Below are positions 36,523 through 44,463 of a DNA stretch of 64,000 bases, one piece after another. Within the stretch, counting starts at the first letter, position 1, and the number at the start of each line of letters is the position of its first letter. Where the stretch lies: the NCBI GenBank assembly GCA_937916515.1, contig CALFSX010000278.1:1-64000 (forward strand), given 5' to 3'. The DNA is from an uncultured Planctomycetaceae bacterium. Its GTDB lineage: Bacteria > Planctomycetota > Planctomycetia > Planctomycetales > Planctomycetaceae. The translations under genes were made by a program, and so were the position numbers. The notes under the pieces are model-generated. The model worked only from the letters and a program-made list of their open reading frames with translations. It ran no database searches and had not been told where the DNA came from.

Positions 36523-38595
36523 CTACCAGTCGCGATCAACTTTGATTCCGCGTTGAAGTAGAGTTCGTATCTGCTTTTGCTTTTCAAGGTGCTCGCGTTC
36601 TCGTTCGCGAGCTTTCCTCAACGTCGACTCTGCCTGTTCCTGCTGAGTCTGCTGCTGTTGCTGGTCTTTCTGTTCCTGTTGCTCTTTTTGTTGTTGCTGC
36701 TGCTTGTCATCCGGCGACTTGTCCTGTTCCGGTTGCTTGTTCTGTTCGTCCTGCTTTTGTTGCTCTTTGTCGCCGTCTTTTTGATCATCCTGATTCTGGT
36801 CTTTGTTGTCCTGATCTTCGTTCTGCTGTTGCTCTTGATTGTCTTGCTGGTTGTCTTGATTGTCGCTGACCAGCGGTTCGGCAATTTCCTTCAGGATTCG
36901 GTCGGTTTCCTTTTGTTCTGGCATTGCGGAGTCGGAATCTTTTGCGGCCAGATTCCTGGAGGCGTTGTCAGAATGCGTGGCGGCCTGCGGGGCCAGGTCG
37001 ATGGCCTTTTTCATCGATTCAACCAGACCGGTCAGTTGTGCAACCTGTTTTTGCATTTGTTCCTGTTGAGCCTTCGCAGCTTTCTGTTCGTCCGTCAGTT
37101 CCGGCTGTTCCTGTGACGATTCTTCAATGGCATCCGTTTCCGATTTTTCCGGCAGCGATTGATCAGCGTTGGGGGCGATCTTTGAATCTGATGCTGCGTC
37201 CGTTTCGCCTTTAGCTTCAGCAGTTTCTTTCGCAGGCACTTCCTCACTCGGCGGCAAAGACTGCTTCAGGGCTTCCAGTTGCTGCTCAGCTGCCGGCAGT
37301 TCAGACTCCGCCTTTAGCGACAATACGTCGCTCCAATCAGTAATTCTTGATTGAGTCTCCGCCAACTGAACAAAGTCCTTCGCGGCCGCAAGTGTTTCAG
37401 TGTCGGCGCCTGTAGTGTCCACAACAGCAGCTTCGGTAGTGTCCGCTTCAGCGGGTGACTCTTTCGCGGAATCACTTTCAGAGTCATCGGTTTCATCAAC
37501 CGCTGCCTGTTCGTTTGGCAGCAGCTTCGATTGCTCGTCGATGGCTCGCTGCAGCACTTCCTGATAAGGCGCAATCGCCATGTACAATTGATTGGTTTGA
37601 TCAAGCCCTTCGGTTTCAACGTTCACCGCAGCGGCCATATTTCTGGAATCAAGTTCCGTTGCCGCCTGCAGCATTCGTTCGCCAATTTGATCGGCCATTT
37701 GATACAGCAACTGTTCTGCCTGCTGCATTTGGTCTGCCTGAGCGTTCGGCTGGGTGCTTCCTGGCTGGTTACCGCCAGTTTGCGGCGGCCCACCAGCGGA
37801 AGCAGCGGCTGATTGTTGTATTTGCTGGCTGATCTTCTGCTTAAGCGGCTCAATTTCTTCATGCAGAGTTCTCAACGATTCAGACGTTTCCATCACGGCC
37901 TGCCGAAGATAGGCGGTGTCCTGAGCGTTGCTAAGTGCTTTCGTTGTCGTTCGCAGCTGCGTCTGGCGATCTTCAATCATCTTCAGAAATTGCAGCAGGT
38001 CTTTTTCGTTGCGAGCTTTCTGTTTGTCGCGTTCTGCCCATTGCGATTGCAGATGTTTGATATACAACCGAATCAATTCGATGTTGTGTCGAGCATCCTG
38101 ATGAGCTGGTTCAAGCCGCAGCACATCGCGATAGCTGCGAATAGACGTCAGCAGCATATTGATCGATTGTTCACGCGTTTCGCCTTCCGCCGCCGCCGGA
38201 TCGTCACCCAGCTTTGATCTTGCCTGATCAGCTTCCAGGCAGCCAAGGTTATAGTGAGCTTTAACCGCCAGAGCTGAATCTTTCGCCAGCGAAGCTTTAC
38301 GAAACAATCCTCGAGCCTGCTCCGCATCGTTGCCCGCCAACGCAGCGCACGCTTCATCGAACAGGATAATGGAGTTTTCCGGTGAGATTTCGCCCGCTTC
38401 AGCAAACGCGGTTTCCGCTTCAGAAAACTGATTATTGCGAAACAGCTGCAGACCTTCGTTGACCTTGTTCGACGCATCACCGGGCGAGTCGGCGGCAATC
38501 AGAAGGAACGAAAGCGACAACAGCACGACCATGCGAATTCGACCGGCTTTGCAATCAATGGCCGGTACCGTCACAGAAGAGCTTGTTGATTTCAT
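36523..38595 (-). CDS. TPR protein with Gln/Glu/Lys-rich tail, BatC/BatE-like
   Basis: 690 aa, last gene of the Bat-type operon. A signal-like hydrophobic N-terminus (IRMVVLLSLSFLLIAADSPG) is followed by TPR units from about residue 45 (GLQLFRNNQFSEAETAFAEA; ARGLFRKASLAKDSALAVKA). The middle is coiled-coil and Gln/Glu-rich. The C-terminal 130 residues are extreme low complexity, dominated by Q, D, E, K and N, ending in a basic-acidic helix and KVDRDW. BatC proteins of Bacteroides-type operons pair TPR with such tails, so this is the likely counterpart. Its start overlaps batB by 4 bp. It probably acts as a periplasmic scaffold; function unproven. Confidence 0.85.
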   Translation of the reverse strand: MKSTSSSVTVPAIDCKAGRIRMVVLLSLSFLLIAADSPGDASNKVNEGLQLFRNNQFSEAETAFAEAGEISPENSIILFDEACAALAGNDAEQARGLFRKASLAKDSALAVKAHYNLGCLEADQARSKLGDDPAAAEGETREQSINMLLTSIRSYRDVLRLEPAHQDARHNIELIRLYIKHLQSQWAERDKQKARNEKDLLQFLKMIEDRQTQLRTTTKALSNAQDTAYLRQAVMETSESLRTLHEEIEPLKQKISQQIQQSAAASAGGPPQTGGNQPGSTQPNAQADQMQQAEQLLYQMADQIGERMLQAATELDSRNMAAAVNVETEGLDQTNQLYMAIAPYQEVLQRAIDEQSKLLPNEQAAVDETDDSESDSAKESPAEADTTEAAVVDTTGADTETLAAAKDFVQLAETQSRITDWSDVLSLKAESELPAAEQQLEALKQSLPPSEEVPAKETAEAKGETDAASDSKIAPNADQSLPEKSETDAIEESSQEQPELTDEQKAAKAQQEQMQKQVAQLTGLVESMKKAIDLAPQAATHSDNASRNLAAKDSDSAMPEQKETDRILKEIAEPLVSDNQDNQQDNQEQQQNEDQDNKDQNQDDQKDGDKEQQKQDEQNKQPEQDKSPDDKQQQQQKEQQEQKDQQQQQTQQEQAESTLRKAREREREHLEKQKQIRTLLQRGIKVDRDW

Positions 38596-39629
38596 GTAAC
38601 CACCTCAGCAGTTTCCACAGGTGTGCGGCGATAGGCGGGAATTGACATTTCAATCAGCAGTAACAGAAGACCCAGCACGCCGAACAATTGATACTGTTCG
38701 TGAAAGCGTTTCCGCTTTTCGGTGTTGATTTCGCCCTGAGTCAGTTTGGCCAACTGATCATCGTAAATTTGACCCAGGTCGTAGCTTAACGTTTGAGCCG
38801 GAATGTAGGCTCCCAGAGTTTTTTCGGCGATATCCTTCAGCAGCCCGTCGTCCATTTTTGACCACACTTCCTGACCTTCGTGCTGCACAAAGCCAATGCC
38901 TCCATCACTGCCTCGCTTTGGAATTCGAGCTCCTTCGCCGATGTCGCCCAGTCCCACGGTGATAATGCGGATGCCTCGCTGAGCGGCCTGGTCGGCGGCT
39001 TCCTGCGGAAACGAATCCTGATCGCCTCCATCGGTAATCAGCACAATCGCCTGATCGCGATCCGCGCGAGTTTCCATGCTTTCCATCGCCTTGCGAATTG
39101 CGTCACCGATTAAAGTGCCACCCTTTGGTGCACTATTGACGTCAACTTCGTCCAGCATCAACTTAAAGAACCCCTGATCGGTTGTCAGCGGAACCTGCAC
39201 CACGGGAGCTCCCGCAAATGCAATCAAGCCAACTCGATCGCCATCCAGCTTCGGCAGCAGGTCCAGAATATCCGACTTCGCTCGTTCCAGCCGATTGGGC
39301 TTCACGTCCTCTGCCAGCATGGATCGAGAAACATCCAGCAACACGAAAACGTCAACTCCACGGCCCGACATTTCTTCGAAGTAGAATCCATAGCGAGGTC
39401 TGGCAACCGCAATAATCAGCAGCGTAAGAGCCGCCATTAACAGGATGGCCTTGACCCACGTTCGAGCTGTGTTGAAGGCGGGCATTAAGCGAGCGACCAT
39501 GGCCTGGTCGACAAACTGAGTGGCCGTGTGCCGCCGTTTGAAATGCGCACGCACAACCAGAAACCCGGCCAACGGCACAAGCCACAACGCAAACAAAACA
39601 GTTGGAAATCCCCAGTTCATATTGGGCAA
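38592..39629 (-). CDS. BatB-like membrane vWA protein
   Basis: 345 aa. An N-terminal membrane region (TVLFALWLVPLAGFLVVRAH, then VKAILLMAALTLLIIAVARP) leads into a vWA domain starting VDVFVLLDVSRSMLAEDVKP, with an intact MIDAS DxSxS. IVLITDGGDQDSFPQEAADQ is also present. A last membrane segment (FGVLGLLLLLIEMSI) lies near the C-terminus. The topology (TM - vWA outside - TM) matches BatA/BatB. It overlaps the downstream TPR gene by 4 bp and follows batA after a 156-bp gap. Bat proteins are linked to stress tolerance in Bacteroides; the role here is inferred. Confidence 0.92.
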   Translation of the reverse strand: MPNMNWGFPTVLFALWLVPLAGFLVVRAHFKRRHTATQFVDQAMVARLMPAFNTARTWVKAILLMAALTLLIIAVARPRYGFYFEEMSGRGVDVFVLLDVSRSMLAEDVKPNRLERAKSDILDLLPKLDGDRVGLIAFAGAPVVQVPLTTDQGFFKLMLDEVDVNSAPKGGTLIGDAIRKAMESMETRADRDQAIVLITDGGDQDSFPQEAADQAAQRGIRIITVGLGDIGEGARIPKRGSDGGIGFVQHEGQEVWSKMDDGLLKDIAEKTLGAYIPAQTLSYDLGQIYDDQLAKLTQGEINTEKRKRFHEQYQLFGVLGLLLLLIEMSIPAYRRTPVETAEVVT

Positions 39630-39785
39630 GCTAAGATTCTGTGTAAAAGGTTGTTCATCTAAAAACGGTGTTTGTTATATATTCCACGCGGCATAAATTG
39701 AGTCGGGTCAAACGGGAATCCGCCCACGGCTCAATGAATAAGTACAGTCTCGGTGATAGAGTTTACGCCACTTAGGTTCAGGCCG
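39630..39785. other. Gap inside the Bat operon
   Basis: 156 bases between batA and batB, while all other junctions of the operon overlap by 4 bp. It contains an AT-rich tract (GTTATATATTCC), so it may hold a second, internal promoter. Confidence 0.4.
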
Positions 39786-40853
39786 TTACGGCAGGCCGCG
39801 TAGGCGAGTGCTTCCCAATACCAAAGTTAACAGTACACAACTGAGCCCTGCCAGCATTGGGTAGACAAACGTTTCACGGTATTCCGTATACAGGCGGCCT
39901 TCGATTTCTGTTTTTTCCAGCTTGTCGATTTCGGCGTAAACCTGTTTCAGGGTTTCCGTATCCTTAGCGTTGAAGTACTGACCGCCCGTCTTTTCCGCGA
40001 TCGACTTCAAAGTGGCCTCGTCCAGTTTTACCTGTTGAGGTGCCAATACGGTTCGCCCAAAGCGGTCTTCCACGGGGAAAGGGGCCAACCCGGTTGAACC
40101 GACTCCAATGCTGTACACCTTAATGCCAAATTCCACAGCAGCGTCGATCGCTTCTTCTGGCGAAATAATGCCCGCCGTGTTTTCTCCATCGGACAACAGC
40201 ACAATCACTTTGCTTTTGGATTCCGCATCTTTCAGGCGAGCAACGCCCAGGGCCAGAGCATCGCCGATGGCAGTGGCCATTTCTTCCTCCAGCAACTGTT
40301 CGTTGATGATACGATGATTGCTGTCATAAATGGGTTCAGGAATCTTCACAGCCGATAGTACTTCCAACAGTGCTCCATGATCCAGCGTCAGCGGGCAAAC
40401 AGCGGTCGCGAAGCCTCCAAAAGAAATCAGGCCGATTAAGTCATCCGGCCGTCCAGAGAACTCGTCTCCCCCAGCCACGAATTCTCGAAAAACGCTTTTC
40501 ACGGTGTCCAGCCGATTCACCTGTTGGTTGTCCAGAGTGAAGTCCAGAGCCTGCATAGACCCTGATTTATCAACACACATTTCCACGGCAATACCTTCCG
40601 TGCGAATGCGAGTTTCTTCCTTCCCCAGTTGCGGGCGAGCCAACGCCACGGTAATCAGCACCAGTCCCAGCAGATTGATCCACGGCAACAGCCGCCGAAC
40701 TCGTTGAGCCATCGTGACGGGCAAATCCCGCAGCAGTTTCACACTGGAATACTGCACGGCGTGACGACGCTTTAATGCCAAATAAATCCCGATGGCCAGC
40801 ACGGGAATCAGCAGCAGCAACGCCATTGGAGTCGCAAATCGAAAGGTGCTCAC
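39786..40853 (-). CDS. BatA-like membrane vWA protein
   Basis: 355 aa. N-terminal segments (TPMALLLLIPVLAIGIYLAL; LPWINLLGLVLITVALARPQ) precede the vWA domain with MIDAS GIAVEMCVDKSGSMQALDF. Further landmarks are GLISFGGFATAVCPLTLD and VIVLLSDGENTAGIISPEEA. A C-terminal membrane segment (FVYPMLAGLSCVLLTLVLG) completes the topology. It shares the architecture of BatB, which is typical for BatA-BatB pairs. It overlaps the BatD-like gene by 4 bp. Confidence 0.92.
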   Translation of the reverse strand: MSTFRFATPMALLLLIPVLAIGIYLALKRRHAVQYSSVKLLRDLPVTMAQRVRRLLPWINLLGLVLITVALARPQLGKEETRIRTEGIAVEMCVDKSGSMQALDFTLDNQQVNRLDTVKSVFREFVAGGDEFSGRPDDLIGLISFGGFATAVCPLTLDHGALLEVLSAVKIPEPIYDSNHRIINEQLLEEEMATAIGDALALGVARLKDAESKSKVIVLLSDGENTAGIISPEEAIDAAVEFGIKVYSIGVGSTGLAPFPVEDRFGRTVLAPQQVKLDEATLKSIAEKTGGQYFNAKDTETLKQVYAEIDKLEKTEIEGRLYTEYRETFVYPMLAGLSCVLLTLVLGSTRLRGLP

Positions 40854-42103
40854 GCTGACACCTCATCGTCAACAGATGTCGAAACACCAGCAAGCTGCGA
40901 TGAAGTTTTGACGGATGCGGACTTAACAACCTGCGACATTTTATCGGTGGTGCCACCCAACAGCGATTCCGCCGTTTTCAGTTCGATAAACTGTTTTGCC
41001 TTGTGCGTGCTCTGTTTCACCATCTCTTCATCGGGCTGATATCCGGCAAATTTCACCAGGTCCGCAGATTCCAGAAAGGCGCCCAGGCGGCGATCTTCTT
41101 CCGCGGAAAATATCTTTCGCTGACTTACCTGTCTTAGAAATTCTTCGGTCGTTTGTTCGGGCGCTTTGACTCCCGTAGAACGTTCGATGTAACGGCGAAC
41201 GACACCGGTTAACTGCACAAAGTACTCTTTGACGTCGGTTTCACTAAGCTTACTGGAAATCAGATCGTTCAGCTCTTTCCAGGCGAGCTGTTGAGGCGTC
41301 AGTTGTGGTTCGCTGGATTGTTTCCGCCTGGTTAACAGCCACGCGATTGCCGCCAGCGTGGCGAGTGCGATCACGATTCCCAGCCCCCAGTGCCACCACG
41401 TAACAGTGATGTTTGGTGGAAGCGCCACAGGAGCGGCAACCGGACGCAAATCGTTCAGCGACGGAGCTTCTGCTTCGATCATGGTGGCAATCTGCACCTT
41501 AATCGCTTCGGTTTCGATTGTATGTTCCTGGCCGTCGCCCGTTGGACGGTGGTCGATAAATTTCACAACGATCGGCTGAATCATCGACAAGCCGGCCACC
41601 GTTGGTTCCAGAGTATAAACCTGCTGAATCAGCTTTCGGCCATCTGCAGTTTTGGGCAGAGGTTCATAGAAATCTCGAATGATGAAGTCACCCATTGACT
41701 GGCCAAAGGGCGGCGGCGTCACATCAACACCATCTTCCGCGATGACGGTCAGCGTTAAGGTCGGTTCGTCGGAAAGTCGGGGCTCTTTGGGCACGATATC
41801 AATCGATACTTTCACCGGGCCACGTTCCAGTTCGGAATGCAGAGCTTCGGGCGATCCGGTTTTGACTTCGGGAATCGAGGTTTCAGAACCGCATCCGCAC
41901 AGCAATGCTGCCGACGTTACCATTAAAGCGACCGGCCAGATGGATAGTCTCGTAGTGGACGAGGTGACGAGTCCTTGTGTTTCGGGACTCCTGGCGTCGT
42001 CCACTACAACAGAACGGTACATTCCATCTGGCCGCTCGCCTGACAGTAGCGAGTGACTGTTGCCACCATGTTTGCTTTTCATGCTTTCCGTGCAAACAAT
42101 CAT
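40850..42103 (-). CDS. BatD-like lipoprotein with altered N-terminus
   Basis: 417 aa. The lipoprotein signal is internal: SIWPVALMVTSAALLCGCGS, residues about 53-72. A beta-rich domain (VKVSIDIVPKEPRLSDEPTL) of the oxygen-tolerance/BatD type follows, then a membrane segment (WWHWGLGIVIALATLAAIAW, about 240-260) and a cytosolic helical tail (KEYFVQLTGVVRRYIERSTG). The ATG at 42103 overlaps the DUF58 stop (ATGA), which supports that start, yet the first 50 residues are mostly encoded by a palindromic element (41934-42033). The element appears inserted between start and signal peptide without breaking the frame. The true start may therefore be a later codon. Confidence 0.85.
   Translation of the reverse strand: MIVCTESMKSKHGGNSHSLLSGERPDGMYRSVVVDDARSPETQGLVTSSTTRLSIWPVALMVTSAALLCGCGSETSIPEVKTGSPEALHSELERGPVKVSIDIVPKEPRLSDEPTLTLTVIAEDGVDVTPPPFGQSMGDFIIRDFYEPLPKTADGRKLIQQVYTLEPTVAGLSMIQPIVVKFIDHRPTGDGQEHTIETEAIKVQIATMIEAEAPSLNDLRPVAAPVALPPNITVTWWHWGLGIVIALATLAAIAWLLTRRKQSSEPQLTPQQLAWKELNDLISSKLSETDVKEYFVQLTGVVRRYIERSTGVKAPEQTTEEFLRQVSQRKIFSAEEDRRLGAFLESADLVKFAGYQPDEEMVKQSTHKAKQFIELKTAESLLGGTTDKMSQVVKSASVKTSSQLAGVSTSVDDEVSA
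41934..42033. repeat. Family E nested palindrome inside the BatD-like coding start
   Basis: Three nested perfect arm pairs: GGCCAGATGGA (41934) / TCCATCTGGCC (42023); GTAGTGGACGA (41952) / TCGTCCACTAC (41997); GAGTCC (41969) / GGACTC (41985). About 100 bp. A further short stem CTCGC / GCGAG flanks it at the 5' side of the gene. Confidence 0.85.
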
Positions 42104-42984
42104 CGCAGCCGCCTTTCGCGTGATTCAAAAAATCGCCGCAAACTGGTGGCGTACGGTTCTGTTGTGCTGACCTGCAACTGATCGACTCCCGCTCGTCGCA
42201 AACCCGTGGTCAACGCTTCTCGACGGTCCGCGGCCTGGCTGGCAAACAGTTCTCGCACTTTGGGATGTCGAGTATCCACGTCGACCATTTCACCGCTTTC
42301 CGCATCCTGCAACGTGATGAAGCCCACCTGAGGCAACTGTTCTTCTCGCGGGTCTGACACGGTAATAGCAACAAGGTCATGGCGTCCGTTGGAAATGGCC
42401 AGTGCCTTTCGCGACGCTTCGTTTTGGAAGTCGCTGATCAAAAACACGACGGCTCGCCGCTTGTAGACTTTGTTTAGATATTGCAGAGCCGCTTCAAGGT
42501 CGGTTTCGTCGCGAACCGGTTCAGCGGCCAGCATTTCGCGAATCAGCCGCAGCACATTTCCTTTGCCTTTTCTTGGCGGATAGTAAGCTTCTACGTTGTT
42601 GGCGAATAACAGCAGGCCAACCTTGTCGTTATTTTTCAAGGCCGAAAACATCAACAACGCCGTCATTTCAATCATGACTTCCAGCTTCGATTGCGATCCC
42701 GAACCGAATGATCCCGAGGCTGAAACGTCCACCAGAAACAGCACGGTGAGTTCTCGTTCTTCGCTGAAACGCTTGATAAACGGCACACCGGCGCGAGCCG
42801 TCACGTTCCAGTCAATCGTGCGAATATCGTCGCCCGGCTGGTATTCGCGAACTTCGTCAAATTCCATGCCTCGACCACGAAACACGCTGCGATACTGCCC
42901 GGCCAGCAAGTCGTTGACGGAACGATTGGCAACGATCTGAATTCGCTGCACCTTCTTCAGAATTTCGGCAACAGTTTGCGTCAT
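42100..42984 (-). CDS. DUF58 domain protein (first gene of the Bat-type operon)
   Basis: 294 aa. The DUF58 signature FRGRGMEFDEVREYQPGDDI then RTIDWNVTARAGVPFIKRF is intact, followed by a vWA-like motif VLFLVDVSASGSFGSGSQSK. No membrane segment, so cytosolic. DUF58 proteins normally sit beside a MoxR AAA+ ATPase and BatA/B/D. Here moxR is not immediately upstream: the next 525 bp are gene-free. The ATGA overlap with the next gene indicates coupling. It probably works with the vWA proteins downstream. Confidence 0.93.
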   Translation of the reverse strand: MTQTVAEILKKVQRIQIVANRSVNDLLAGQYRSVFRGRGMEFDEVREYQPGDDIRTIDWNVTARAGVPFIKRFSEERELTVLFLVDVSASGSFGSGSQSKLEVMIEMTALLMFSALKNNDKVGLLLFANNVEAYYPPRKGKGNVLRLIREMLAAEPVRDETDLEAALQYLNKVYKRRAVVFLISDFQNEASRKALAISNGRHDLVAITVSDPREEQLPQVGFITLQDAESGEMVDVDTRHPKVRELFASQAADRREALTTGLRRAGVDQLQVSTTEPYATSLRRFFESRERRLR

Positions 42985-43510
42985 TGGAAAATTCGATCCG
43001 TGAAAGGATCACCTGCACTCAAAATATCTCGATACACAATCAAAATCGCAATATTCAACACCACAATTTCGCAACCGCTGTTTACGGTGCAGGTTGCTTG
43101 AAGTGATTTTCGCTGGTCGGTTGCCGGAAGGCTGCCTGTTCCGCTGATTTAGTTCAAAAATAACGAAAACTGCAGCAAAATCGAGCCGATCAACGGAGAC
43201 TCGAGTTTCGAAGTCGCGGCAGGCTTGCCATGCAGAAACAGCCACCATCACCGCCAGAATCCGGCTACGAATTTTTACCGCCACGCCATAACTCGTCAAG
43301 CGGCGCGGCGTGGCCGAATAAGGGATGAACGCCGGACGATAAATGCCGCGCCAGCCTGACCTGTTGATAGCGGACGATAAATGCCACGCTGCCAAATTGC
43401 TTCTTCCGGCAATCTACATTTTATTGCCGACGAAGACGAAGAAGTGAGTTGACTTGCGGGAAACTGCTGCAGCGGAAGAATCTGACGAATCACTTTCGCA
43501 GTAAGTACTG
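42985..43510. other. Spacer upstream of the Bat operon with a direct repeat
   Basis: About 525 bases. It contains a direct repeat, GGACGATAAATGCCGCGC at 43333 and GGACGATAAATGCCACGC at 43371, units of about 24 bp 39 bp apart, near a GC-rich tract GCGGCGCGGCGTGGC. The 128-aa minus frame at 43009 is not a credible gene. No moxR. The operon promoter should lie here. Confidence 0.5.
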
Positions 43511-44227
43511 TCAATCTTCGTTCAAGCCATGAGCAGTTGGGTTGCCACCTGCACGAAGAACTTCGTTGGCTTTGCGGACGATCTTTTCTTCGATCCCGCT
43601 GGCACGCATGTGTTCTATCGTTTGTTCGATGTCGTATTCGACTCGCCGAAATTCGACGACGCCATCTTCAATCACCGCATAAGCGGCCCGGCAATCTCCG
43701 TCTCGCGGTTGCCCGACGCTGCCAGGATTGATCACTCGACAATTCCCCACCGTTAAATCCATGGGCACGTGAGTATGTCCGACGCAGACGAAATCGACGT
43801 TCACGTGTTCCAGCCGAGCGGCCCATTGTGGTTCGACTTCGGCCACGTATTCGTCCATGGGATCTCGAGGAGTTGCATGAACCAGCAGAAAAGAATGATC
43901 GCCCAATGTAAACTGCTGAGTCACGGGCAATTGTGCCAGCCACGTTAGTTGCGAATCGCTAAGCACTTCAAAATGATGAGGTCTCATCGCGGCCGCCATG
44001 CGTCGAAAAGTTCCTCCCGGCCTCACGGTCACTCGTTGAGCAACCGAATGATCGTGATTACCTCGAACACAGTAGTCAGCATTCTTCTGCAGCCATTCAA
44101 TGCATTGAACGGGATTGGTGGCATAGTCGACCACATCGCCCAAAAACAGACACGCATCAAACTGTTCGTCAATCGCCGCCAACGCTGGCCAGTTGGAATG
44201 GATGTCGGCGAGAAGCAGAATTTTCAT
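43511..44227 (-). CDS. Calcineurin-like metallophosphoesterase, YfcE/MJ0936 type
   Basis: 238 aa from the ATG at 44227 (MKILLLADIHSNWPALAAID); the track start is 69 bp earlier. Dinuclear metal motifs are complete: LLADIHSN, LFLGDVVDYA, VRGNHDHSV, LLVHATPRD and VCVGHTHVPM. It is a cytosolic phosphodiesterase/phosphatase of unknown substrate, typical length. It stands alone between the Bat operon and the kinase; the region 44228-44463 shows nothing else. Confidence 0.92.
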   Translation of the reverse strand: MKILLLADIHSNWPALAAIDEQFDACLFLGDVVDYATNPVQCIEWLQKNADYCVRGNHDHSVAQRVTVRPGGTFRRMAAAMRPHHFEVLSDSQLTWLAQLPVTQQFTLGDHSFLLVHATPRDPMDEYVAEVEPQWAARLEHVNVDFVCVGHTHVPMDLTVGNCRVINPGSVGQPRDGDCRAAYAVIEDGVVEFRRVEYDIEQTIEHMRASGIEEKIVRKANEVLRAGGNPTAHGLNED

Positions 44228-44463
44228 AACAATAAGCGTACGACTCAGGAATACGGCGGTCATTTCAACAGGTGGCCACGCCCCATTCTGAATCAAAGTT
44301 GCACCGATTGCACGCCTTCAACGCCAACGCCGGAAAATATCAGCCGGATTCCGCTTAGAACGCAGCGCCAAAACATACGCCGCCCCTGAGGCAAGATCAG
44401 CGTGCAGCAAAACGCACGTCCAGGCATCCGGAGTGCATTGGCCAGCAATGCTTAGCTCGACTT

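Noticed and set aside
36577-37116. 179-aa Leu/Phe/Val-rich plus-strand ORF that looks like a membrane protein
   Set aside because: It is the complement of the Gln/Lys/Asp-rich tail of the TPR protein; the hydrophobicity is a by-product of CAG/GAT-type codons.
43009-43395. 128-aa minus ORF upstream of the DUF58 gene, considered as a missing moxR or small gene
   Set aside because: No Walker motifs, Cys/Trp/Arg-rich chance composition, and it includes a direct repeat; not a gene I can support.
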